From NCBI RefSeq assembly GCF_963169125.1, contig NC_084802.1:22537107-22601106 (forward strand): a DNA stretch of 64,000 nt, read 5' to 3'. Source of the DNA: Humulus lupulus (Eukaryota; Streptophyta; Magnoliopsida; Rosales; Cannabaceae). The position numbers were made by a program, and so were the translations under genes. Of the stretch, positions 21,566 to 30,827 are shown one piece after another. How positions within the stretch are numbered: position 1 is the stretch's first letter; each line of letters opens with the position of its first letter. Below the pieces are notes generated by a model, which made no database searches, had not been told where the DNA came from, and saw nothing but the letters and a program-made list of their open reading frames with translations.

Positions 21566-24057
21566 TGTAATGCCCTGGTTACCCCAAGACCATTACGGTG
21601 AACGTTGAACCGTGAATTTAACTCGCTAATCGAGTTCTTTGGTTAAAAACGTGCTTCTAGGTGTTATTAATAGGCTAAGGTAGAAAATCAATCAAAAGGA
21701 AAGGATATATTTTATTTAAAACATAAAATCGTTCATGGGCCCATAAAAACGTTTACAAGTTATTTACGATACAAAATGGTCATTATAGTTTGAAATTTAC
21801 AACTCATCGATCTAAGCAGCAAAAATAGGGTAAACCCCCTAGTTCCTCTGAGAACTCCTTGGTCGTGGTGTTCAAGCAGCCGCATATGTACACATCACCA
21901 CCTAAGCTCTCCACTCAAGGCTGGGTGAGCTTTTCTTTCCCTTTACCTGCACCACATAGCGCCCATGAGCCAAAGCCTAGCAAGAAAACACAATAATGCA
22001 TATAAATATTATCAAATGATTATCATTATAATCACATAGAGCTTATAGCTCTGAACAGATGAGTGAATATCACTTTGTGGTTACATTAACCATGAAGGAG
22101 CTTATAACTCTAGTTAGATGAGTGATTTAACACTTGAGGTTCTGGTAAACCATAATGAATGACCGAAAAGCAAGTCACTAGCTTAAACAAATGAGTGACT
22201 GATGGGTAAATCACTATGGGGCTTAGCACCCATAGCATGACTAAACAGTCACCAGGGCTCGCTGGCCCTGGCTCTAAATGACTAGCCTTTGGCTAGACAA
22301 GCAATTTTAGTTTTCATCAAACTTGAGGTCAGTCCGGCATCAATGCTCATTTGAGTCATTCAATGCAGATGTCGATTAGATCTAATATTTATTGGCTTGC
22401 GTTAGACACACTAAGGTCGTTCTTGACTTATGAGTCAATACCATGTGACCAGTGCTCAGTACCACTGCGGAACTTGACTAATGAGTCATAGCTTCATAGT
22501 TGATACTGACACCATTGCCAATTCTGACTATTCAGTCAGTACCATGCACAAGTGAGCAAGATTTGTTAAGCATTCAATATTCAACCCATGTCCACATTTA
22601 AATATTCAATATGCCTCATGAATAACCATGCATGTCACATATGGGGTGCACTTTTCCTACCTCTAGTTTGAGCGAGAGTTAATAAAAGAACGACCCTTGA
22701 GAATGATCAGCCTTTTAGTTCCTTGACGGTCACCTAGTCATAACCAATTATGGGATTCCATCAGTAAAAATAATAACAAAGGTTCCTGAACCAAAACCTA
22801 GCCTCCGAGACATCGAATCCTACTAAACAAGGAAGTAGGATCGATCCCAAGGCCTAAGGCTTGAATCCCCAAGCGAAAAACCAACTTTTGGCCCACAAAG
22901 GGTCGCGGCCCCCCTGGCTATGCCGCAGCCCGCCCCTCAACCAAAGGCGGCCTCCCTTTAGCTCCCAGCACGGGCCGCAGCCCTCCCTGGCCATGCCACG
23001 GCCCTTCAACCTCTTCCTCCCATTTTCTCAAGCTTGGGCCGCGGTGCTCTAGAACAAAGTCACGGCCCCACTTTAAACTCAGCTGAAAACACTGCTTTTA
23101 TCCCTTCGAACTCATTCTAAAACATCATTAAAGCTCCCCCAACATTACCAAACAAAGCCACCAATTGTTACTACAACTTATCCAGCATACAAGCATCAAA
23201 ACCCAAGTGAATTTCCTCCAAAACTTCCATTAATTCTCATCTAAACACTATAAATTTCTCAACTAAAAACCAATAGAAAAACAGAGTATAACTAAGGTTT
23301 CATGGATGAATTCTTACCTCAAGCTAGATTTAAGTCCTCTTCAATGGATGAACTAAAGTCCTAAGCTCCAAACTTTGATTCCCTAGCTTAGTTCTTCAAA
23401 TTGGGACCAAAAACTCCAAAGGAGAAAAGAGGAAGATGATGAACGTGAGGAAGGGAACTTGCTCTGTTTTTGCTTCAGCTCTTTCTACAGCATACTAGAA
23501 TCCCATATAACCCTTGCCAAAAGACCATGTTGCCCCTAGGTTAAATAAAACCCTCTAAAGGCTAGTAAGGGCAAAAAAGTTATTTATCCTCTAAACCCAC
23601 TAATCATACTTAACGTTCTCCAATTCCTGTTATTCCCGATATCCTCAAATACCAATAATTCATAACCCGTTACCCTTTAATTCCCGATAACGCTCTAATC
23701 ACCAAAACACCCTGAGACTCACCCCGAGCCCCGAGGTTAAACCTGTTATGACCAAACCGATAGTTTATATTCAAAGATCATCTCATGCGGAACAGCTCGA
23801 ACAAATCCACATTATAATGTGGCCTCAACAATTAATCACAACCATGCACCAAAATATACAAATATGCCTCAACGGGCCAAATTACCAAAATACCCTTATA
23901 ATCAAATGTGGACCCACATGCATGCATTTAACATCATATTACAAGATAATTCACATAAACATGCATCTAATCATTTAATGGGATAATAAAAAAATTATGG
24001 CCCTCTCGGTCTACTAATCCAAACATTAAACCACATTAGGGATTTTGGGACATTACA
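21566..24057 (-). mobile_element. Solo LTR (2492 bp) of the Gypsy1 family, antisense
   Basis: It begins TGTAATGCCC and ends GACATTACA on the + strand, flanked by the perfect 5-bp duplication ATGGT (21561-21565 and 24058-24062). Its first 300 bp are the reverse complement of the Gypsy1 LTR 3' end, including the CACGTTTTTAACCAAAG region, GTACACATCACCACC and TTGCTAGGC-type landmarks. No internal domain remains. The 22903-23070 part has the GGTCGCGGCCC word cluster in reverse. Confidence 0.93.
22903..23070 (-). repeat. GGGCCGCGGCC palindromic word cluster in solo LTR
   Basis: Seven or so variants (GGTCGCGGCCC, GCCGCAGCCC, GGGCCGCAGCCC, GCCACGGCCC, GGGCCGCGGTGC, GTCACGGCCCC) in about 170 bp, at roughly the same relative place as in the Gypsy1 LTR. 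Confidence 0.8.
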
Positions 24058-24480
24058 ATGGTGGTCGACCTATGCTAAAGTTTGGGCCGACCACCCAGGC
24101 CTGGGAACCCTGGAAATCGCCCAGGGCATAGGAAATGTTACCTAGGCTTGGATTTGTAACCCTGAAAATCGCCCATGCTTGGATCTGAAACCCTGTAAAT
24201 CGCCCAATCATAGGGTTTATAAGCCTGGAAATCACCCAGGCTAGGAAAACCCTAGAGGTAGTCAGCTTGTACCCTAATCCCTTAAGCCTGGAAATCGCCC
24301 AGGCTAGGGAAACCCTAGGCTGGTCAGCCTATGATGGGATTTGTAGGCCTGGAAATCGCCCAAGATAGGGAAACCTAGGGGTGGTCGGCCTATGATGGAT
24401 TTGTGAGCCTGGAAATCACCTAGGCTAAGGAAAATCTAAGGGTGGTCGGCCCACATGCCTCTAAACCCTAAAGCATCACG
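24058..24480 (+). repeat. Tat1 3' region tandem repeat, CCTGGAAATCGCCCAGG type
   Basis: Seven copies of the imperfect palindrome CCTGGAAATCGCCCAGG, spaced 32-64 bp, are interleaved with GGTGGTCGGCC and AGGGAAACCCTAG words. One further copy lies at 21541, before the solo LTR. Variable tandem arrays just upstream of the 3' LTR are known from Tat-lineage elements. Confidence 0.85.
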
Positions 24481-24751
24481 CAAAAATAAGCAAGGATCAA
24501 GCCAATCTTTGATTTAAAACAAGTTTTTTTATTCAAACAAGTCAATTGTTTTAAATCAAAATAGAGAAAAGCAAGGAAATTCAGACAGATTCATCAAAGA
24601 CATAAAGATTGGGAGAGAATACTTACCCAAGAGAAGATACGCAGGGTTGATGAAGAGTTGGAGAATTTCACAGCTTAGAATTTCCCTGAAGTAGGTGCAT
24701 GGGTCAGGGATTTGATGAGTGAGTCCCTACTTATAACCTCTCAGGTTAACC

Positions 24752-25070
24752 ATATTTTTAGGAATTCAAATTCCTTGAAAAATATCTTATATTTTTAGGA
24801 ATTCAAATTACATGAAAAATATTTTGTATTTTTATCTTGAAAAATATATTATATTTTTAGGAATTCAAAATTCCTTGAAAAATATATTAGATTTTTAGGA
24901 AATTAATTTTCCTTGAAAAATGTGATTATTTTTAGGAATTACAATATTCCTTGAAAAATATTATCGTTTTTAAGAATTAAAAAAATTCCTTTAAAAATAG
25001 ATTATGTTTTTAGGAGTCAAATTCTTTGAAAAATATAGCTATTTTTAGGATCATAATCCTTGAAAAATAC
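24752..25070. repeat. AT-rich quasi-palindromic array (TTTTTAGGAATT...AATTCCTTGAAAAA)
   Basis: About nine units of 32-45 bp. Each pairs a TTTTTAGGAAT half with an ATTCCTTGAAAAA half, so each unit is itself an inverted repeat. It lies between the CCTGG array and the Tat1 3' LTR. Confidence 0.85.
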
Positions 25071-25202
25071 GTGTTGAGAAAATTATTGATAGTTGATAAA
25101 GTACTACGTAAGGTCCCGAGGGACTTCGTTGTTAGAGTACTGCTACGATATGTTCCTCAGGCCAGATCAAGTTTACCGTAATATTGGACACAGTACGATA
25201 AA

Positions 25203-25215
25203 TTTGGGGGGAAAA
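25203..25215 (+). other. Polypurine tract, Tat1
   Basis: TTTGGGGGGAAAA directly precedes the LTR start TGTTATCCC. The Tat2 tract (34258-34268) has the same form. Confidence 0.8.
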
Positions 25216-26091
25216 TGTTATCCCTCAAAATTCAAGAGATGACGTGGAAAATGAGAAAGCGGCACATGGCATCATAAGTCATGGAAAAAAATGACAAAGT
25301 ATTGAAAAAGACTGATGAACAAAGATGGATAGGTCCAGGACCTAAAGGGAAGTCAACCAGGCCTAAACCCCCTAAGGGTGGTCGACCTGGCCCTAGCCCC
25401 TATGGGTGGTCGGCCTAGCATGCCTAAGAACCACATGGGGTGGTCGACCCACCCTATTCTTCATAGGGTGGTCGGCCTAAACTCCCAAATACACTTTTTT
25501 GGATAAAGTTCACGCTCGTTCAAGTTAAAATCAACAGGCCTAGCACCCAAACTCTAAAGTGTCATCGGGCATAGCACCTAAGTCTCATAGACTAACCAAG
25601 ATTTAGCATTTTCCCGAAGGATTCAATCGTGCATCTTCAACCACGATCCAGAGAAACGACGAGAAGACCCATGATCTCATAATCATGGGAAGGTGTACAC
25701 GTATCTTCACTCTCAATGATCGTGTACCAAACCACAATCTCCAGTCTTGTTGATCATATAACAGCCACTGAGTACTATAAATAAAGAACCCAGGGCTTCA
25801 TTTGGGAATGACGGATTTAGAGACTTTTGGATCGATCATTTGGATTAACTTCTGGGAAAATCTATGATGAGTGAACTCTTTAGTTCATCTTTGTAATTGT
25901 CAATTGATTGATTCAATACTAAATACTAAGTGGATTAGGTTATTACTGTTCATCATAACAGGGCTAAACCACTATAAATTTCTGTGTGTTTTTATTTAGA
26001 TATTTGTACTCTATCATATAGTTACATTTATATCGTTCAAAATGTGTCGTATATCATACATACGACCATTGGCCAATTTCACTGGTCAACA
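25216..26091 (+). repeat. Tat1 3' LTR (876 bp)
   Basis: It begins TGTTATCCCTC after the polypurine tract and ends CTGGTCAACA, like the Tat2 LTR (TGTTTATCC...GGGTCAACA). A TATA box (ACTATAAATAAAG, about 25775) and a TGACGTGG motif near its start are visible. GGTGGTCGRCC words recur at about 25378-25475. Confidence 0.8.
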
Positions 26092-26665
26092 GAGAAGAAA
26101 GATTAAATATGGTTTTTTTTTTTAAATTAAGAGCATTTTGACCTTATTATAAAATAAGTGGACCAAACTAGTTGAAAGTTAAATAATCTAAAAAAAATAA
26201 AACAAAGAGTTCAAAGTTAGATTTTCATTCAAACACATGAAACTTAATAGTTTAATCTCATCAATATATCTATCTATCTATATATTGATATAAAGGAGAG
26301 CCCCAATGAGATGATGCGACACTCTAAAATCTCTCCAAACTTATTTATCTATTTTGTTGATATAGGTTTCCTATTTATCTCATATTTTCTCATTTATCTA
26401 GTTTTCTTAATTGATTTTTTAGCATTTATCAATAAACAACCATTTTTGTTACATTTTAATTTAAATAGTAAATGTAATAAACACAAAATTATTCAATGAA
26501 AAAGACATTATATAGATTTTCCTACATCCATATAAATACTATTTTTTTTCTGAAACACATCATTAAACAAATATAAAATTATTTAAATATATATGATTGT
26601 AAAATTATTATACATACTACGCAAAACACAATTTTATTTTCTAGTTAATTTATAATTTTGAGACT
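26092..26665. other. AT-rich spacer between Tat1 and Tat2
   Basis: No gene recognised. It contains a short TCTA microsatellite (about 26268-26282) and long A/T runs. It is probably host DNA or an unrecognised old element. Confidence 0.5.
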
Positions 26666-26728
26666 TGTTTATCCATAAATCAGTTGCTGATGACGTGGCA
26701 AGGATTTTTCGACACGTGGCAGAGATAC

Positions 26729-29106
26729 TGTAACGACCCAAATTCGCTAATAAGGCTTAAGGGCCTTGATTAGTGTGCCTGGAGGGCATAATGGGAATTA
26801 TGTGTGACTTTGATGAGTAAATGCATGATTATGATTTAAAGCATGATATATGACTATTTGAATATTTTAGATGCATGACTATGTGTATTAGTATGCATGT
26901 AGGCCCTGATTAGGTTAGAAGGGCATAATCGTAATTTTGGCCATTATGGGCATAACTGCTTTGATATATGTGATAATTGTCGAAACCACATTATTATGTG
27001 GATATATTTGTGATCTGTGACTCGAGACAATCCTAGTGAGCAAAGTAGCGAAAAAGTCATGGCGGGGATTTATACCCGGCTCGGGGTGAGCCTAGGGGTA
27101 TAAATGGGAATTTAGTGAGTATATTGGGGTCTATTTTGACACTGAGGAATATTATTGGTGATTAATTAGGTATCGGGAGTTAAGCAGGAAATATTAGAGA
27201 CACTCGAGGAGTTAGCGGGAATTGGGTAAAATGACTAAAATGGCCCTAAGTGGACTAAAGGGTTTGGAATTAATAGGGAGGGCATTTTGGTCAATTGGCA
27301 TCTCAGAGATAGATAAGTTAAGGCTTTATGTTAGTGGAAGTTGTAGAAAAATATAGAAGTCTGAGGAAAGGGAGAAAAGAAGGAAAAGGAAAGGGAGGAA
27401 ACAAAGCTGGTTTTCTCTAAGGTCGGTTTATGCTTTCTTCATCAGTTTCTTGAGAATTTTGGAGCAAAGCTCAAGGAGGAGCTAAGTTAGGCTGAGCATC
27501 AAGAATCCTAAGCTAGGCTTGGAGAATTGGCAGAGGTTTAGCAGGAACACCCTAAAACTTGAGGTAAGGCTCTATAATTTCTTCAGTTTCTGGTTTTGGT
27601 TTTTGAACTATGGTGTATAAGCTGAGTTTGATGGGAACTTTAGGGAACTCAGGCCAAAGGTTGAGGGAGAGCAAGCTAAGGAGGTGTAGAGGTTGTATTG
27701 AAATCGAAATCCCATTAAAGGTATGAATTCTAAGCTTCTAACTCTGATGTTTTGACTGGTTTCTGCTGAATTTCTGAGCTTAGGGTCAGCTATGATGAAT
27801 TTTGGGATTAGAGATGCATGTGATTGGGTTTTGAGTATTTGGGGTGCTTGGGATGAGTGGAGTATGTTCACAAGGTTTTTTTTGAGTTTGGTGAAGGTTT
27901 GGAGAAGTTTTGGTTGAGTTTGGTTCGAGGAAATCGCAGGAAGGGAAATTTGGAGTTTGCTTGTCTGTGACTAGTGCTACAGTGCTAGCCTTTGGGCGCT
28001 GTAGCGTTAGGCCATGCATGCTGAGGGGATTTTTCTTCTGTTTGTAGCGCTATAGCGCTGCCCTGTTTCCAGAAAGGGATTTTAGGGTTGTTTGCAAGGG
28101 TTTGGGGTTTGATTCCACCACCTCGTTTGATGGAACTAGGACTTCCCGGGGGGCTCGGGATTGGTCCCGAGGCTAGGTTTTGGACTTAAGGTTTAATGAT
28201 GACTTTGGCCTATGATTGTGTTTAGGTGAGCGCTAGGGCTCGAGAGGGATCGTGTTCAAGGAGTCGAGTGATCAAAGCTAGCGAAATGAAAGGTAAGAAA
28301 AATACACCCGGTTATATGTTTGTGACGGGACTAAGTGCTCCCGATATTTGTATTATGTCAATGATGGTATTATGCCATGGGACATGTGAGAGAGGCCTTA
28401 GAGTGTTGTACACAATATTTGCGCACAGGGCACGGCTTAGCCACTGGTAGCCGAGGACAGCTTAATATGCACTGAGCTCGGTTTAAGCGGGCCGGAGTCA
28501 GTGGGATAACGGAGGGAGCGGCCTAAGGGCGCTAGCCCTAGTTATCATTTGTGAACTGATATATGATATGAGTTGATTTGTCTAGTATGTTGAATACTTG
28601 ATTATACTTAATGATTATATGGTTGAGAACATGTGATGTATTATGTGATATTGATTTGTCTGTTGATTGCTTATGCTCTATTGTTGTGTTTTCTTGCTGG
28701 GCCTTGGCTCACGGGTGCTACGTGGTGTAGGTAAAGGCAAAGGCAAGCTAGACCAACCCTGAGATGGAGAGCTGCGAGGTTGAATGTACATAGCCAGTTG
28801 TTCGATCATCATGGTCGAGGAGTGGATCAGGACAAGGATTGCCTAACTGTCTGTTTTGCCTTAATATGGCTTGATATTGTATTTAAACCTTATGAATTTT
28901 GTAAACGACCTTTAAACTTAATGTTTTTGGGATCCCGTGTAAACATGAAATGTTTCTTTATGAAAATGTGACTTTTGAGACCGAAACATTTTAACCCTAG
29001 TTCCTTTATAGTTTCATTAACATGTTTTTAATCAATTAACTTAGTTAGCAAGTCTAGCACTTTATAAACACACAGTGTAGCGGTCTTGGCTATCCAGGGC
29101 GTTACA
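26729..29106 (+). repeat. Gypsy2 5' LTR (2378 bp), Tekay-like
   Basis: It starts TGTAACGACCC and ends CCAGGGCGTTACA, followed by a primer site. It shares the TTGCTGGGCCTTGGCTC landmark (about 28693-28709) with Gypsy1 LTRs but is a distinct family. It was inserted 63 bp into the Tat2 5' LTR. Confidence 0.92.
27965..28062. repeat. TAGCGCTATAGCGCTG palindromic word cluster in Gypsy2 LTR
   Basis: Three degenerate copies are present: TAGTGCTACAGTGCTAG, GGGCGCTGTAGCGTTAG and TAGCGCTATAGCGCTG. The last is an almost perfect palindrome. They sit near the middle of the LTR. Confidence 0.8.
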
Positions 29107-29109
29107 ACT

Positions 29110-29121
29110 TGGTATCAGAGC
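29110..29121 (+). other. Primer-binding site, Gypsy2
   Basis: TGGTATCAGAGC, complementary to initiator tRNA-Met, three bases after the LTR end. About 370 bp of untranslated leader follows before the gag ATG. Confidence 0.95.
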
Positions 29122-29494
29122 ATCCTAGGTTTATGGGTCCTGAAGACTGGCTGGATATGTACATTCGCCGCGAGAGACAAGCTCAACTCAGAGTTTGGTA
29201 ATTGTGTATACATGACTATGTGCTTAAATGATTTGAGTGAGATATGATTGTTAATATCTGTTTGATGAATAGGGAGCATGAGATACTGATAGGGCCTGGC
29301 CCTTGACTATTGCATGATACTACTGAGGCGTGCTTATTAGCACTGCTGTGCATGTGAATGAATATCTGGATGAATTGTTATGAATTGATTGCTTGTGAAT
29401 GATTGAAGTTCTAGTGATGGATCATAAAAGGATTATTACCCTATCATCATAGCCTAATTTCCGAGTCGTTGATTGCAGATTGACTTGAATAGTT

Positions 29495-30022
29495 ATGCGT
29501 TCAAGAAAATCCACACAACTAGCCGGCAGGTCTGGGGCTAGAGATGATGATCAGGGCCAGACCCCTCCGCCAATCCCTGAGAATTGGCAGCAGTTAATGG
29601 CAGACATGCAAGCTCGGCTTCAAAGCCAAGATGAACAGATTCGAATTCTGCAGCAGGCTCCATCTGGGAGTGTTGCCCCTGTTGTGCCACCTGCAGTGGT
29701 ACCAGTGGTGCAACCAGTTGAGGCTGGGAACAAGTGGGAACCGTTGTATGAGCAGTTCAGGAAGCAGCAGCCCCCGATCTTTGAGGGAGGACCTGATCCA
29801 CTGAAGGCTGAGCAGTGGATGACTATGATTACTACCATACTTGATTTTATGAGAGTAGAAGGACATGATAGGGTGGCCTGTGCCACTTATATGCTGAGGG
29901 AGGATGCCCGAATTTGGTGGGAGGTGGCATCACAGACCAGAGATGTTTCTGCATTGACTTGGGAAGGGTTTAAGGACTTGTTTAGTCAGAAGTATTATAA
30001 TGTTGCCATTAGGGCAGCGAAG
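29495..30022 (+). pseudogene. Gypsy2 gag, truncated by a deletion
   Basis: ATG 29495 opens an uninterrupted frame with a basic start (MRSRKSTQLAGRSG), a Gln/Pro-rich coiled region and the retrotransposon gag core (KQQPPIFEGGPDPLKAEQWM, about 29765-29824; DARIWWEV, about 29903-29926). It stays close to Gypsy1 gag until AIRAAK at 30005-30022. There the sequence switches directly to the 3' end of Tat2 pol. The zinc knuckle, protease and all of pol are missing. The frame has no stop before the junction. Confidence 0.9.
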
Positions 30023-30024
30023 TA

Positions 30025-30159
30025 CTCGGGCCAAATTGGGAAGGGCCTTACCAAATTGATGAAGTCCTTCACCCAGGCACTTATAAACTTGCACGCTTAA
30101 ACGGAGATCTTGTTCCTCGATATTGGAATGGAGAACACCTGCGCAAGTATTATCAATGA
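30025..30159 (+). pseudogene. Tat2 polyprotein C-terminal tail (last 44 codons)
   Basis: The + strand reads LGPNWEGPYQIDEVL...HLRKYYQ and a TGA at 30157. The WEGPY...GTYKLARL...VPRYWN...LRKYY pattern is the usual C-terminus of Tat-lineage integrases. Nothing of Tat2 pol before this survives. Confidence 0.8.
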
Positions 30160-30827
30160 ACAATTCTTCTTAAAGAATTGGCTTGTAAAAATTTTACTTT
30201 TTACAAGTTTTGTGTAAAATCTTATTGATCACTCGTAAAGACATGTTTAGTCCATTTACTATGAGAATAAAAGGGACTGTGCTCAGTCAGTCATTTCTTG
30301 CCAACTATTGTATTTATTACAAGTATTTGCTCATTATGTGTGTTGTTTTGTTGTATTATAATTCTAATCGCATTGCTACGAGCAGTAATGTTCGGGTAGG
30401 TTCTAGTCAAGGCAAGTGACCGAGGACCTAAAGCTCCCCGATCACTTGGGGGGCATACAAGGTACAAGTAAGCAAAGCATATCGTTAAAAGGTATGTAAA
30501 AACATGAGCAAAATAAGTGAAAGCATGCTGGGCACTTAGAGTATTTTTCAAAATTTTGATATTTTGTTAAATCAAACCAAAGTGTTATGCTAAGTTTGGT
30601 CATGCGAACAAATAGATGTTATAATATGCAAATATATTATAATATCAAAGCGATCCTTTTACACCGCGAGCAGTAACTGCTTGGATGTAATTGTTCAAAA
30701 TAAAAGTAAGAGCTGCCCATGCAGCAAAACCAAAGAAAAATTATATTGTCTTTACATCACGACCCGTAGGTCATGTAGTTAAAAAAGAAAGAAATATAAA
30801 AAGAAAAGACTAAGGAGCTTAAGGAGC
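30160..30827 (+). other. Tat2 non-coding region between pol and the antisense gene
   Basis: No ORF with recognisable content. It is moderately AT-rich, with a small triplication of GGAGCTTAA near 30813-30836 abutting the antisense gene stop. Confidence 0.6.

Noticed and set aside
24290..24480. AAACCCTA words resembling plant telomere repeats
   Set aside because: They occur only within the longer Tat1 repeat unit, without tandem TTTAGGG arrays.
26268..26650. Possible Helitron (TCTATATATTGATATAAAGGAG-like start, CTAGT near 26642)
   Set aside because: No GC-rich hairpin before the CTAG end, and insertion between A and T cannot be shown.
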